64,000 bases of DNA from Heterodera schachtii (taxonomy: Eukaryota; Nematoda; Chromadorea; Rhabditida; Heteroderidae), in contig SIJG01000010.1 of NCBI GenBank assembly GCA_023374025.1, positions 944,300 to 1,008,299 of the forward strand, given 5' to 3'. A model generated the notes under the pieces. It made no database searches. It had not been told where the DNA came from and worked only from the letters and a program-made list of their open reading frames with translations. Made by a program: the position numbers and the translations under genes. Of this stretch, positions 20,264 to 32,760 are shown piece by piece (position 1 is the first letter of the stretch; every line of letters starts with the position of its first letter).

Positions 20264-20640
20264 TGCACGGAATTGCGACTGATCGACGATGGAATGTTCG
20301 AGAAGGAGAAGTGATCATTGATGTCATAAGAAACAGCGAAATATGTATCTCTCTACCCGTTGCATTGTTTGTATATATATTTTGTTCCCCATATTGTTGT
20401 GGTATAATGTTACATATAATAAATGTTAAAAGTGAATGTCGTCATTTGTGTAGGAGTGTCGAATAATTTTTCATTTCGTTCTTCCCAATAAAATTATTCA
20501 GTCTTATTAATTAGTGCTTTACGTAGCTCCGTCATTTGCGCCTGTCTAAAACCGGATTCAAAGTGAATTTTTCCAAGCCCAGCCCAGATAGCTCAAACAG
20601 CAAAGTCTTCTAGCTTATTAGGAGCATTATTCTGTCGTTT
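20264..20640. other. Intergenic, 3' flank of the PP1-like gene
   Basis: It contains two possible polyadenylation signals (AATAAA near 20419 and 20487). No gene or repeat is recognised up to the broken start of the next A-type copy. Confidence 0.45.
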
Positions 20641-21646
20641 GAAAATGGACATTCTGCCATCTTTTGACCGTCCCCAACTCGGACTCAAAATGGCATTGCT
20701 TTCCGACCGTTTCGACATTTTAGTGGACAAACATTTTGACGGAAAAAAGGAATTTACGCTTTGGAGAATTATCGAAATTAGCAAGCACAAAGGACCAGAA
20801 CCGACACTGTCTGTACAGATTGATGGCAAATGGGTGGCATTTCCTCTGCCGGACCGTCCGCTGCCCAACAAAATCCGCTTTAAGCAGCTTTGGATTCAGT
20901 AATTTTAAACTTTTGTATAAAAGCCTTTTAATATTTCTTCAGCTACATTGATCATTCCGTCATTGAATTTCTCCATGCCAACAACCAAATTTGGGACAGA
21001 ATGGGCACCAAATTGCGTTTGTATGTGGATTCATACGAAACAGAAAATGATGTCCAGCCAATTTGGGATGCTTTGGCCGGTGAAATTTGGCCAATTTTTG
21101 CGACCAACATTCGCCAATTGGGCTTCAATAATGCCGATGATTTGTATAATTTGCGTCGCCGAAGCGATTGCTTTGTGCGGATTATGACGAAGAAGTGAAC
21201 TTAGAATGGCTCAACAGTTTCAAGGAGGTGCGTTTGGTCACATTCTCATAAACCTTTTTGTTTAGCCATTTCTCAGTGCCACCGATTCTTCCGTCAGTTA
21301 CATTATTCGAATTGATCGTGTGAAAACAATGCCAACTGAGCCATTTGAATTGGTGAATGAATGGACCAAAGAAAAGCTGACATTGGAGAAGGTGTCACGT
21401 TATGATGAAGTTGATTTGCTGTTGAAACGATGTCCAATAATTGTTGGGGAGACGGAAGCGACGATTCAGTGGGAAAATGGGGACGACAATTTGAACAATG
21501 CCATAATTGAGTTGTGGGGTAACATCAACAAATCCATTGGGTGAGCAGCAACAGCAATTTTTGGTTTTTGTTGAAAAAAATATATTAATTTTAGGCCATT
21601 GTCGCCACCACCAGCGGAAGAAGAGAAAGAAGAAGCGGATGAATGA
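20641..21646 (+). pseudogene. A-type F-box-like gene, 5' truncated with deletion in exon 3
   Basis: The match to the family begins abruptly at MDILPSFDRPQLGLK; exon 1 and the W-I-C-S-D-V-W codons are missing. Exon 3 (from 20942) is normal to LYNLRRR, then about 195 bases are deleted, joining it out of frame to the KRLLCADYDEEVNLEWLNSFKE end. Exon 4 (from 21267) and exon 5 (ending EEEKEEADE, TGA at 21644-21646) are intact. It is probably dead. Confidence 0.72.
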
Positions 21647-21943
21647 AAGCAATGAAAATTAATTATGTTTAAGAAATGGTGCACCCTGCTAATTTGATTC
21701 GGATTTGATGCGCTTGTTTTCTTTTTGTTTTGCAAATGTCACTTATTTTGAATACATCAATTTCTAAAATTTAACAAATGATTGTATTTAAACAGTAACA
21801 ACAAAAAATAATAATTTGTTTTTTAAGTTTTAATCGATTTTTAAGGGAGTGAGAATTTTGAAAAGTCTCAGAGTTTTCGGACTCGGGGGTAAGTCGCGAA
21901 TCTTAGGAAGTTTGATTAATTAATTCATTTCTTCTGCTGCTGA

Positions 21944-23656
21944 TCAGTGGTCATTCGGCCCGGGCGAAGCGGCGTCGAGAAGACTGAAAAAAACATTGTT
22001 CTATTGTCGATTGGACTCACAAAATCTTAAGCATTTTAAAATTGTTCACCCGTCGTCGAATCCGCCATCGCTGATCACAATGTCAATTGGATTCGTTCGA
22101 ACAATCATTTCCTCCCTCACATTATCCCATTTTCTCCAATCCCATCCAATTGGACAACGGGTGAGCCAAAATCCATTTGCTGATGACTGTCCAAGTGCCA
22201 ATTTCTCCCCAGTCACTTCGTTGAACAGATCAAATGGCACAACAAAGTCAATCGGAGAAGACAGCGGAAAGTGAAAACAAATGGAAAAAGCAACCGGAGA
22301 AGAAGCATTGGAAAATGCCTAAAAATGGGACAAAAAAAACATAGAAAACCCAATTAAAAAGGGATAATCACCGCTTTGAGCTGTTCAACCATTGATCCAA
22401 CGGTGAATTCAAAGAGCATTGGATCCACTTAGGCACACCATTCGGACGGGGCGTCAACAACCATTTGGTCACCGCTTGACCATCCGATGCGTTGGCACTG
22501 TCATCGGGCGGAAAAGCGGGGAAAATGTCGTCATCAAACACCACAGCGTGAAGGGATGGACATTCGTTGAGAAGTGACGGGGCCAATTGACGTAAACGGC
22601 GAAAAGCGATGGAGTTCAAAAAGATCACATGCATTGAATGGCGGAACATTGGCCAAATGTTGAGCATAACAAATACCAAAATGCGATCATTGCCCGTGGT
22701 AATGTAAAAATACGTTGAACAAACAGCGAAAAAACGGTGAAAACGGCGGAGAAAAGTGACGACATTTTGGTCGATATACCTGAAAAACAGAAAATGTGAT
22801 GGTATAATAAATATAACCATTTTTTACATGATCTGAATGTCATGGAATCCGATGACTTTGTTGGGCAACGGATTTTGTGGGATTGGCAATGGATTTCCAT
22901 CGGATTTGACAATTTGCATTTTCTTCGTGCCATTTTCTTGAATGTCCCATTGGATTATCAATTGTTTGTTCAATTTCCATTTGCGTGTTTTGAAGAGTTC
23001 GTCGACGATGCGGTCAAAGCGGCGATTGATCAGTGCAATTTCGAGGCCGAGCTGAGAAGGCGCAAGAAAATCGAACACCAAACGAGAGAAAAGCACCAAA
23101 GCGAAATTCAAATATGAACTTTTATTTCTTTTTCTGAACTTTTTGAGGCAGATTAAGCCAATCGGCTCTTATATGGTTTGTCCCCCATAAATTTTTTTTA
23201 AAAATTATCATTAATCGAGTCGGGTAGGACACCTTTTTTCATGTTTTCGAGGTCGCTGATCACGAATCCGGCCTCCATTTCGACACATTTGGAATCCCGA
23301 ACCCGAATTCGAACAAAAATCAAAAATTAAATTTCTAACAACACTTAAGGTTTTTGACTTTTTGTTCGAATTCGGGTTCGAAATGGGTCAAAACGGATGT
23401 CAAATTTTTAGTCAACGACCCCGAAAACATAAGGAAACCTGTTCTACCCGAATCTTTATAAATTATTAATTTTTTCAAAAAAAATTATGGGGGACAAGCC
23501 ATATAAGAGCCAGCCAATCTTTCAAAAATGGTTTTGAGAAATTTTTATCTCCCAATTCTGATGGTTAAAAGTCAAGCAAAATTAATGCGAAACGCCTGCA
23601 AAAATAAATAACGAACGTACAGAATTTCTGAAGACATTTGCAGGAACAAAGTGACC
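21944..23656 (-). pseudogene. B-type F-box-like gene lacking its hydrophobic exon
   Basis: Exon 1 (23656-23640, MSSEI) survives. The hydrophobic exon and first ~12 codons of the F-box-like exon are missing, and an FB1 MITE sits in the gap. The F-box-like exon is open from FDFLAPSQLGLEIALINRRF to GFHDIQI (to 22829). Exon 4 (about 22780-22373) ends with a short deletion after SPLDQW that shifts the frame. Exon 5 (to 22047) and exon 6 (GLLDAASPGPNDH, stop at 21946-21944) are intact. Confidence 0.7.
23164..23511. mobile_element. FB1 foldback MITE with 8-bp target duplication
   Basis: The 348-bp element is an almost full-length palindrome. It begins GGCTCTTATATGGTTTGTCC and ends with the inverse, with the core CCCGAATTCGAACAAAAATC / GACTTTTTGTTCGAATTCGG in the middle. 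AGCCAATC is duplicated exactly at 23156-23163 and 23512-23519. An 8-bp duplication suggests mobilisation by a hAT-type transposase. Confidence 0.82.
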
Positions 23657-23732
23657 GTGAAATTTAGGAAGAATGAATGAGAGAATGGAATGGGGAGGGG
23701 AAGAAGAAACAAGGGCATTTTTATATTAAAAA

Positions 23733-24058
23733 TTACACTCTCCCAAAAAAATAACTTTTTATGTACAACTCATAGCCAAATCATTCAAAAGGCAATTCTG
23801 TAGAGAATTTTGTGCTCTATTCAAAAATTCCAAAAAAAAATTTCCTAACCCCCTAGGCATTTTTTTTGGAAATTTCACTGGTTTTCAGTGTATTTTGGGG
23901 TGTCCCGATCACTATAAAGGAGTGATCTGATCAAGTTGGTGTAAAAGACTTTTTTGGTCAGCATCAAAAGATACATTAGCATGAATTATTTCAGATTTTT
24001 AAAAGCCTTTTGAAATAGTTTTTTAAATTTGTTCAAAGACTTTTTTGGGTGAGTGTAA
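23733..24058. mobile_element. Short TIR element (Tc1/mariner-like MITE)
   Basis: It starts TTACACTCTCCCAAAAAAAT and ends ACTTTTTTGGGTGAGTGTAA, giving TACACTC-type inverted ends with possible TA targets. Related internal sequence (CAAAAGGCAATTCTGTAGAG) is at 47110-47170. It is inserted right behind the TATA of the B pseudogene promoter. Confidence 0.55.
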
Positions 24059-24916
24059 TTAGAACGAGAATCGACAGTAAGTTTATTGCTTCAGTGTATA
24101 CGAGCAAGCAAATAAATAAACATATATTTGCATATTCGAATGATCAACAATACGCACTTCTGAGAGGAAATAAGCATCTAAATCTGTTTCCAATTGTATG
24201 AGATCGATCATTTCTCAAATATAATTAATTAATTCGTCTTCCGCGCAATCCGACGATATTTCGACGCTTTGACCCGCTTCTTTTTCTTCGTCTGCAAGAA
24301 GCCATAAGGCCTAAAATTAAATACAATTTGAATTGGGTGAATTGAATTATCGTTTACCCACTTACCCATCCGTCCTTTTGCCACCCGACAAATGGAATTG
24401 GACAGTGTTCAAATTGTCGTCCCAATTTTCGTCGTTTTCCCATTGATCCGTCGCCGCCTTTTCACTAATTGGGCATCGCTTCAACAGCCATTTTTTAGTG
24501 AATGCATTGCCATCTTTTCCAACAAGTAATAATGTCAGCTTTTCTTTGGTCCGCTCGTTCACCATTTCAAATGTTCCAATTGGTGTTGACTCATAAAGTT
24601 CAAGTCGAATTTTGTAGCTGACCGAAGCGGTGGCACGGATAAATGTCTAAACAAAAAGGAAGTGGCAATGGCAAATCAAAAGCAATCAGTCAATCAATTA
24701 GTTGTTTAATGAATAGGGCGGCCATCTTTTAGAAATTGTTGACACATCGATTAACAAAATGAAATTTTCGAAAAATGGGGTACAATCGATAAGTACAAAT
24801 TATGCAAATTTTATAAGAATATGACCACACACATACACACCTCCTTGAAACTGCTGATCCAATCTAAGTTTTCTTCGTCAAAATCTACGTCACGGCAAAA
24901 CAATCGTTTTGGTTGT

Positions 24917-25176
24917 TGTTCGGGATGGACCGATAATTTGAATAGTTATATTTTGGCATTATGTTCCCTTTATATTTGTCATGCCCATCCCTTCTTTGAC
25001 CCCTCTGTCTTTGGCATAAATAGCCTCCCCTTCCTCCCTCAGTTGTACTTCTCCATTCATTCATTTATTTTGTTCCCTTATTTTCCCAATCAATATCTTT
25101 GACTCTGTCGCCCTTTGTCCTTCTCTGTTTTTGAATAAATATTCTTTTATTCCTTTTCGGACTTTTGGGCGTAACA
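24917..25176 (+). repeat. 5' LTR
   Basis: It begins TGTTCGGGATGG and ends GGGCGTAACA. CATAAATAGCC is a plausible TATA region, and AATAAATATTC near the end a polyadenylation signal. Confidence 0.93.
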
Positions 25177-25423
25177 ATTGGCGACGCCTCGACGAAAATC
25201 GAACTTTGGCAGCCAAACAATTGTGGATTTGTGGCCTGCCGATATTGTGAAATCAGAGCATTTTTTGCGCTGCTGTTTATAGTATCTAGGCGATACTTAT
25301 TCAGCTCATCCACGCGCACCCACTTGATTAGTAGCTTGGCGCTGCTAACAATAAGTGGTGAACGACACTTCTAATAAAACGAGTACTCTCTAGCTGAGGG
25401 GAAAGTCCACGAGCTGTGGTTAA

Positions 25424-26916
25424 TATGGGCGACGCAATTCAACAGCTCACAGCGGCACTTCAGCAATTGTTGGCGAATCAGCCACATAACGCCGCGCCCG
25501 CCATAAACTGCACATGCACTGCCTTCTCTTCCGACCATCGACTGTTTCGAGCCGTCCGATGATAGAAGCATTTCGGACTGGCTGGAGCGATTCAACTTCG
25601 CTCTCGACTGTGCGGCACCGCAGCTTGCGGATCAGGCAAAAGTCAAATTGCTGATGACGAAGCTGAGCGAAGCGGCTTTCAGCCAATACAGCAAGTCGTG
25701 CCTGCCGAAGAAAGTCATCGACTTTGACTTCAGCCAAACCGAAGAGCGCCTCAAAATTTCTTTTAGCCGGCCACAATCAATTTGGATTGACCGCTACGAA
25801 TGCTTAAGGGCCTCAAAAAGCGACGATGAGAACTTTCGCCTTTTCATCAACCGACATAAGCGTCTTTTGCGTGACTTTCAATTCGACAAGCTCAACGAGG
25901 AGCAATTTTCTTGTCTAATGCTTTTGACGGCATTGAAGTCACCAAAGGATGCCGAGTTGAGGAAGCGAATTCTATCAAAGCTGGCAGCGGATGGCGACCT
26001 GGTGGCATATGATGGAGTTGTCGAAGACCTCCAAATGTACCAATCAACCATCGCTGAGGCAAAAGTCATCGAACAACAGCCGATGGGATCACGAAATTTG
26101 ATGGCGGTTAAACAGAAGCAGCGGCCCATTAAACCAATGCAGAAAGGGAACCAAGTTCAGAGCCAAACTCAAAGGGTTTGCTGGCGTTGTGGCAAATTTC
26201 ATCATGCTCCAGGCGACTGTCCAAGCATCAAAACTGTTTGCCGAAAGTGCAACAAAGCAGGACACTTGGAGGCCCAATGCGAAAAGCACCAAGAATGGCT
26301 CAATCGGAACAAAAACGGCAAATTTCAAGGAAAAAGAGCATGCACTCTTCGGATCGGAGGTGTGATGGTGAACATTGTGAACCATCCAACGAAGCTCATC
26401 GAAATTACCGTGGAAATGAATGGAAGAAAAGTGATATTTGTGCTTGATTCCGGCGCGGAGGTCACAGTGATCAACGAAGAGACTCACTGTCTGATTGGAA
26501 AGCCTCAATTGCGCCGATGCCAAGAACAGGCAGCATATCACGACGGCTCCAAGTGCACTCTTCTCGGAAGAGGGGAAGCGAAATTCAAATTTGGAGATGC
26601 CACGAAAAACGGAACGTATTATGTGTCCAAAAGTGGATCATTGAATTTATTGGGGATTGAAATGCTGGATGCTTTCGGACTTTTGGACGACATTCGACAA
26701 AAAGTGAACTCAACACTGCATTTGAATGCAATCGGAAAAGAAAATGGTGACGAAGCAACGATTATGGAGGAACTCAAAAAGAAGTTTCCTGAAATTGTTG
26801 CCGACGGACTTGGGCATTGCAAAAAGGTGAAAGCACATCTGTCGCTGAAGCCCAATGCAACACCAATTTACTGCCGACCAGCGTCCCGTCCCATTCAACA
26901 CCAAATCTGTTGTTGA
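25424..26916 (+). pseudogene. gag and protease region of the LTR element (frameshifted)
   Basis: An ATG at 25424 opens the polyprotein (MGDAIQQLTAALQQLL) but the frame stops near 25560; the capsid-like part continues in another frame from about 25540 (DWLERFNFALDCAAPQ). Two zinc knuckles of the CX2CX4HX4C type follow (CWRCGKFHHAPGDC and CRKCNKAGHLEAQC), which bind the element RNA. The aspartic protease has VLDSGAEVTVIN and LLGIEML. The frame shifts again at about 26885. Confidence 0.85.
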
Positions 26917-29589
26917 GGCAGAATTGGAGCGACTTCAATCGATGAATGTCATCCGTCCGGTTGAACACACAAATTGGGCTGCACCCATTGTGGTTGTGAA
27001 AAAGGCCAATGGTTCAACTCGCGTCTGTGCCGACTTTTCGACCTGGCTTAAACAGCGCACTGCTTTTGCATCAGCATCCCCTGCCGCTTCCTGAAGACAT
27101 CTTCGCCACTTTGAATGGAGGCCAAATCTTTTCGCAAATCGACTTTAGGGATGCTTATCTACAAGTCGAGTTGGACGAAAATTCAAAAGAGTTGTGCACA
27201 ATTGCCACTCACCGAGGAAATTTTCAGTACCAACGTTTGCCATTTGGGGTGAAGTCAGCCCCCGGACTTTTCCAGTCAATTATGGATTCGATGTTGGCTG
27301 GTTGTGCATTCGCAGTTGCATATCTGGATGATGTGATCGTGGTTAGCCGATCATCAGAAGAGCACAAGAAGCACCTTCAAGAGGTCTTCAAGCGAATTGC
27401 CAAGTTTGGGTTCCGAATTAAGCCTGAGAAGTGCTCCTTCTTCAAAAGGGAAATTAAGTACCTTGGCTTCATCATCAATAAGGATGGAAGAAGGCCGGAC
27501 CCAGCCAAAATACAGGCAATCGCTGAGATGCCTGAGCCGACAAATTTGTCCACACTTCGTTCGTTTTTGGGGATGATAAACCATTATCAGCAGTTCGTAA
27601 AGAACATGCGTTTCATCCGCCAACCGTTGGACAATCTGCTTAAGCAAGATGTGGTCTGGAGTTGGTCCACCGATTGTCAGAAGGCCTTTGATCAGGTCAT
27701 TCAGATTCTGCAATCTGATCAGCTATTGGCTCATTACGACCCATCGCAACAAATCATCGTGTCCGCAGATGCTTCAGAGCATGGAATCGGAGCAGTGATT
27801 TCTCACCGCTATTCCGACGGCACAATGAAAGCAATCGCCCATGCCTCACATTCCCTGTCCCCAGCAGAAAAGAATTATTCCCAAATTGAAAAAGAGGGAC
27901 TGGCTTTGGTGTATGCCGTACAGAAGTTTCACAAATACCTATTTGGAAGGCATTTTCTTCTACAGACGGATCACAAGCCATTATTGTCCATTTTTGGCAA
28001 TAAGAAGGGAATCAAAGCGTGCACCGCCAATCGGTTGCAACGCTGGGCAATCATCCTTCTGGGGTACGATTTTGAAATTGAGTACCAGAAAACATTGGAG
28101 TTCGGCCAAGCCGATGTGCTTTCCCGACTTATTGCGAAAACTCCAATGCCAGAAGACGACATTATTTTGGCCAAAATTTCAACGAGTGCTGCATTTGGGA
28201 TTCTTAATTCTGTTATGAAGAATTTCCCATTGACTAATGAGAATGTGATCGAAGCGCTTGAGCAGGACGACACACTCAAAAAAGTGATGCAATTTGTGCG
28301 CACTCAATGGCCCGACAAAAAGACGATGTCAGAGCACATTGTCCCTTTTCACCGACGGAGAGAAGCGTTGTCAATCGAGAATGATTGTCTGATGTATGCC
28401 GATCGGGTCGTGATTCCAAAATCACTTCAAAAAGAAGTGCTAGAACGATTACATCACGGACACCCGGGCATCAAACGCATGAAAAATTTGGCTCGCCAGT
28501 ACGTTTACTGGCCAGAAATCGACGAACAAATTGAAGAAGTTGTTCGTTCCTGCCAAATATGTGCTTCGGAGGCAAAGGCACCAGTAAAGACTACCCTTCA
28601 TTCATGGCCAAAATCCGATGGCCCATGGAAGCGTGTTCACATGGACTATGCGGGACCATTCTTTGGAAAGATGTTCCTCGTCATTGTAGACGCATTTTCC
28701 AAGTGGCCCGAAATCTTCGAGATGAATTCCACCGGTTCATGCCGCCACCATTGGTAAATTGCGCTATCTTTGCGCTCGGCATGGACTGCCCGAAACCTTG
28801 GTCACCGATAACGGCACCCAATTTTCGTCGAAGGAATTCACGGAATTCACCCGAATTAACGGCATAAACCACTTATTTTCGGCACCTTATTGTCCAATGT
28901 CAACGGACAAGCCGAACGTTTCGTTGACACCTTTAAGCGGACGTGTCGAAAATTAAAGAAGGAGGGAATCACCGAAATGTTGGACACATTTTTGGCCACA
29001 TACCGTGTCACGCCGAATGAGTCTTTGCCTGAGTGTAAAAGCCCAGCGGAGATGTTCCTCCAAAGGAAACTCCGTTCGACATTGGACCTACTGAAACCAA
29101 AACACCGTCCAATCAGTCATCCGCGACGAAGTAATGGAACGAAAGTTCAATCGACGCCATGGCGCGAGGCCGAGGTCGTTCAATTTGGATGACATGGTCT
29201 ACGCCCGACATCGACTGTCGCAAGATTGGCGACCCGGGCGCATCACCCAGAAAAAAGGTGTGATGTACGACGTCACTTTTCAGGACGGATCAGTTGGACG
29301 ATTCCATGCGAACCAACTTTTGGTTCGACATTCTGATGTTGATGAGGAAGATCCCCTCGACATTTTGAATGATGCCTTTGGACTTCCATTGGCACAGGCC
29401 AACCAACATCTTGGCGATGTTGTGGCACAACCAGCTGAAGAACCGATTGAGGTCGCGCCACCTTCTCCGCGTCCTGATCAGCCTCAACCGCCAAACGAAG
29501 TGATCGACGAACGCACCGGTCAGCCGAATGTTCAACATGGACGACCCAAGCGAAATCGCCGTCCGCCTGACCGATATTCGCCCGGATGA
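26855..29589 (+). pseudogene. pol region of the LTR element (RT, RNase H, integrase; frameshifted)
   Basis: Reverse transcriptase motifs are WAAPIVVVKK, QIDFRDAYLQVEL, LPFGVKSAPGLFQ and the active site YLDDVIV. RNase H has ADASEHGIGAV and the QTDHKPLL block. Integrase has the HHCC zinc finger (HHGHPG...CQIC), DYAGPF, VTDNGTQFSS and NGQAERFVDTF. The tail carries a GRITQKKGVMYDVTF domain and a proline-rich end. Frame changes near 27050, 28735, 28890 and 29150 break it into pieces, so this copy is not active as read. Confidence 0.9.
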
Positions 29590-29617
29590 TAAGAACCCAC
29601 TCTTTTAAAAGGGGAGG

Positions 29618-29877
29618 TGTTCGGGATGGACCGATAATTTGAATAGTTATATTTTGGCATTATGTTCCCTTTATATTTGTCATGCCCATCCCTTCTTTGA
29701 CCCCTCTGTCTTTGGCATAAATAGCCTCCCCTTCCTCCCTCAGTTGTTCTTCTCCATTCATTCATTTATTTTGTTCCCTTATTTTCCCAATCAATATCTT
29801 TGACTCTGTCGCCCTTTGTCCTTCTCTGTTTTTGAATAAATATTCTTTTATTCCTTTTCGGACTTTTGGGCGTAACA
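29618..29877 (+). repeat. 3' LTR
   Basis: It is identical in length to the 5' LTR and differs by one base. It is preceded by the purine tract and followed by the GTTGT duplication. Confidence 0.93.
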
Positions 29878-30653
29878 GTTGTCCATTTTTGCTCGGCGTG
29901 TGCACCCATTTGGACAACGCTTGGCGAGCAGTTGCATTTGGCCAATCAAAATGATCAGAAATTTGATCGGGGAACAGACCAACAGATTGAATTGAGTTCA
30001 ATTGGTCAAGATCAGTGAGCAGTGTTGGTGAAATGAGACGACGCAGATTGTTCAAATGTTGGCCATCGTCAAATCTCAAATGGCGAATGCTGGTTGCAAA
30101 AATTGGCCAAATTTCATGGGTAAAAACATCCCAAATTCGCTGGTTATCTTCGGTTTGGTCACAATCAATGAACAATTCCAATTTGGTGCCTTTTCTGTCC
30201 CAAATTTGTTTGTTGGAACGGAGAAATTCAATGACGGAATAGTCAATGTACCTGAAAAGGGAATGGCTTTAACGCAATTAATAATTCTTTGAATTTACTT
30301 AATCCGAAGGTTTTTAAAGCGAATTTTGTTTGGAAGCGGACGGTCCGGCAATGGAAATTCCACAAATGTGCCATCAATCCGTTCAGTCAGTCTCGGTTCT
30401 GGTCCAATGCCCTCGCAAATTATTATTTCTCTCCAAATCGTCAATTCCGTCGTTTTTCCATCAAAATGCGTGTCCACCAAAGCATCGAAACGGTCGGAAA
30501 GCAATGCCATTTTGAGTCCGAGTTGGGGACGGTCAAAAGATGGCAGAATGTCCATCCACACGTCGCCACAAATCCAACTGAAACATTTAAAAAAAATTTG
30601 GATAAACGAAAAAATTATATAATTTTTTTAAAATTTGCTGACCGTCGGTTCAT

Positions 30654-31385
30654 TTTTTGCTGCAATTAGCACACTTTTGCCGTTTTCAATTGTTTGATGC
30701 CAGAATAAAGAATAAAAAAAAACAAATTTTTGGCTAAAATTTTGAAAACTTAAATTTTATTGTAGTGAAACTGAGAAAAAAAATTAATCTTGAAAATATA
30801 AAATTTTGTCAAAATGTCGTCAATTAAATAAACATTGCGCCATAAAATAATAAATTCAAATATTTTTTTAAAATTTTTTTTTTGCGGCGACGTTATGTCC
30901 AGGGGAAGCGGAAGTTTGGGCAACAAATTAAGGATTTAAAAACCTTTAACTCTACGTTTAAACAGCTGTAAGAATTGACGAAATAATAAGATTGCCAGGC
31001 TTTTAATTTTCAGAAAATATAAATTTTAAGCACGAGTTGTTAAATTTACTGAATTTTAATGATTTATATAACATTTGCATATTTATTTTGTTTTCTTTTT
31101 TTAAAATCCTTAATTTGGTGCCCAAATTTCATGTCGTCGTGTCCAGCACAGGCGACGTTTTTTTTGGAAAATTCAATTTTTTTACTAAACGCGGGAGGGA
31201 TCAATCTTACCTAATTACATATTACCAATTCTCTAGACAATCGTTTCAATTGATATTAAAGAAAATTACACAACAAAAAATAAATAAATGTATTAAAGAA
31301 AGAATCATCAAAAGCATTTCTGAGAGAAAATGATGGCACAAAATCAAATTCCAATTATGTGAGATCGGCCATTTCTCAAATATAA
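30654..31385. other. Intergenic
   Basis: This is the promoter side of the interrupted A gene (TTGCAGCAAAAAATG context) and the 3' flank of the next A gene. It is AT-rich with no gene or clear repeat. Confidence 0.45.
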
Positions 31386-32760
31386 TTAATTTTCGTTGCT
31401 TTTATCCGCTTCTTTCTCTTCTTCCGCTGGTGGCGACAATGGCCTAAAATTAAATATTTAATATTTTTTCGACAAAATCAAAAATTGCTATTGCTGCTCA
31501 CCCAATGGATTTATTTATGTCACCCCAAAAATTAAAGTGGACATTGTTCAAATTGGCGTCCCAATTTTCGTCGTTTTCCCACTGAACCGTCGCCGTAATT
31601 GGACATCGCTTCATCAGCCAATGAACAACACCATAACTTGACACATTCTCCAATGTCAGCTTTTCTTTGGTCTGTTCGTTCACCAATTCAAATGGCTCAA
31701 TCGTTTTTGGTGACGTTTCAAAATTAATTTTGTAACTGACAGAAGAATTGGTGGCACGGAGAAATGTCTAAACAAAAGAAAGTGCAAATCAAAAAGCAAT
31801 CAGTCAGTTGTTTAATGAATAGAGCCAGTCATCTCTCTGAAATAGTTGTAACCCATTCGAGATTTTTGAAAAAAAAATAGAAAAATTTTTTGGGTACATC
31901 AAAAAATAACCCAATCATTTGAAAAATGTGACCAAACACACCTCCTTGAAACTGTTGACCCAATTGACGTTTCCTTCTTCGTCCAAATCTTCGCAAAACA
32001 ATCGCTTCGGTTGTCCATTTTTGCTCGGAGTGTGCACCCATTTGGACAACACTTGGCCAGAAGTTGCGTTTGGCCCATCATCAGCAATTTGATCGGGCAA
32101 CAAATAATTGGAATTGATTGAATTTAGATGATCAAGATCGGCGAGAATTGTTGGTGAAGTGCGGCGACGCAAATTGTCCAAAGCATCGCCATCGAAAAAG
32201 GACAAATGACGAATGCTTGTAGAAAAAACGGGCCAAATTTCGCTGGCCAAAACATCCCAAATTGGCTGGGCATTTGCACAAAACAACTCCAATTTGGTGC
32301 CAATTCTGTCCCAAATTTGCTTGTTGGAACGGACAAATTCAATGACGGAATGGTCAATGTACCTGAAGAAATAAAAAAAATGCCTTAAAATACACAAAAA
32401 ATTAAATTACTCAATGTAAAGATCCTTAAAGCGGATTTTATTTGGAAACGGACGATCCGGCATCGGAAATGACATCCATTTGTCATCGATCAAAACAGAT
32501 AATTTCGGTTCTGGTCCTTCGTCCTTGTCAATTCTTATGTAATTCCAAAGCGTCAATTCCGTCGTTTTTCCATCGAAATGCGTGTTCACCAAAATGTCAA
32601 AACGGTCGGAAAGCAATGCCATTTTGAGTCCGAGTTGGGGACGGTCAAAAGATGGGAGAATGTCCATCCAAACGTCGCTACAAATCCAACTGAAACATGG
32701 AAAAAAATTGGGTAAATTAAAAATTTTAATTTTTCGAAAATTTCCTTACCGTCTGTTCAT
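31386..32760 (-). CDS. A-type F-box-like protein, intact
   Basis: Five exons (32760-32750, 32689-32411, 32362-31942, 31767-31502, 31443-31386) join without stops to 344 residues. The start is the tiny exon MNRR, in the context GCAGCAAAAATGAA shared by all A genes. Exon 2 has the F-box-like segment WICSDVWMDILPSF... QLGLKMALLSDRFDILV. Exon 3 holds YIDHSVIEF, QIWPVF-type (EIWPVFSTSIRHLSF), ADDGPNATSGQVLSKW and NWVNSFKE; exon 4 holds VNEQTKEKLTLE and TVQWENDENWD; exon 5 is the acidic tail PPAEEEKEADKSNEN. The family is presumed to supply substrate-receptor subunits to SCF-type ubiquitin ligases, but the F-box match is weak and no LRR or WD repeats are seen. Confidence 0.82.

Larger units (their letters stand above)
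24917..29877 (+). mobile_element. Ty3/Gypsy LTR retrotransposon
   Basis: A 4961-bp element with 260-bp LTRs (TG...CA), 5-bp target duplication GTTGT (24912-24916 and 29878-29882), a polypurine tract AAAAGGGGAGG before the 3' LTR, and a possible primer site starting TGGCGAC at 25179. Domain order gag zinc knuckles, protease, RT, RNase H, integrase defines Ty3/Gypsy. No envelope-like ORF is seen. The LTRs differ at one site (about 25045 versus 29746), so insertion is recent. Confidence 0.93.
24229..30653 (-). pseudogene. A-type F-box-like gene split by an LTR retrotransposon
   Basis: Without the insertion this is a complete A gene: exon 1 30653-30643 (MNRR), exon 2 30577-30299, exon 3 30251-29878 continuing at 24916-24841, exon 4 24646-24366 and exon 5 24310-24229 (tail K-K-K-K-R-V-K-A-S-K-Y-R-R-I-A-R-K-T-N). 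All splice junctions and frames are intact. The element entered the codons for the N-G-Q motif of exon 3. The gene is a natural insertional knockout unless other alleles lack the element. Confidence 0.85.
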
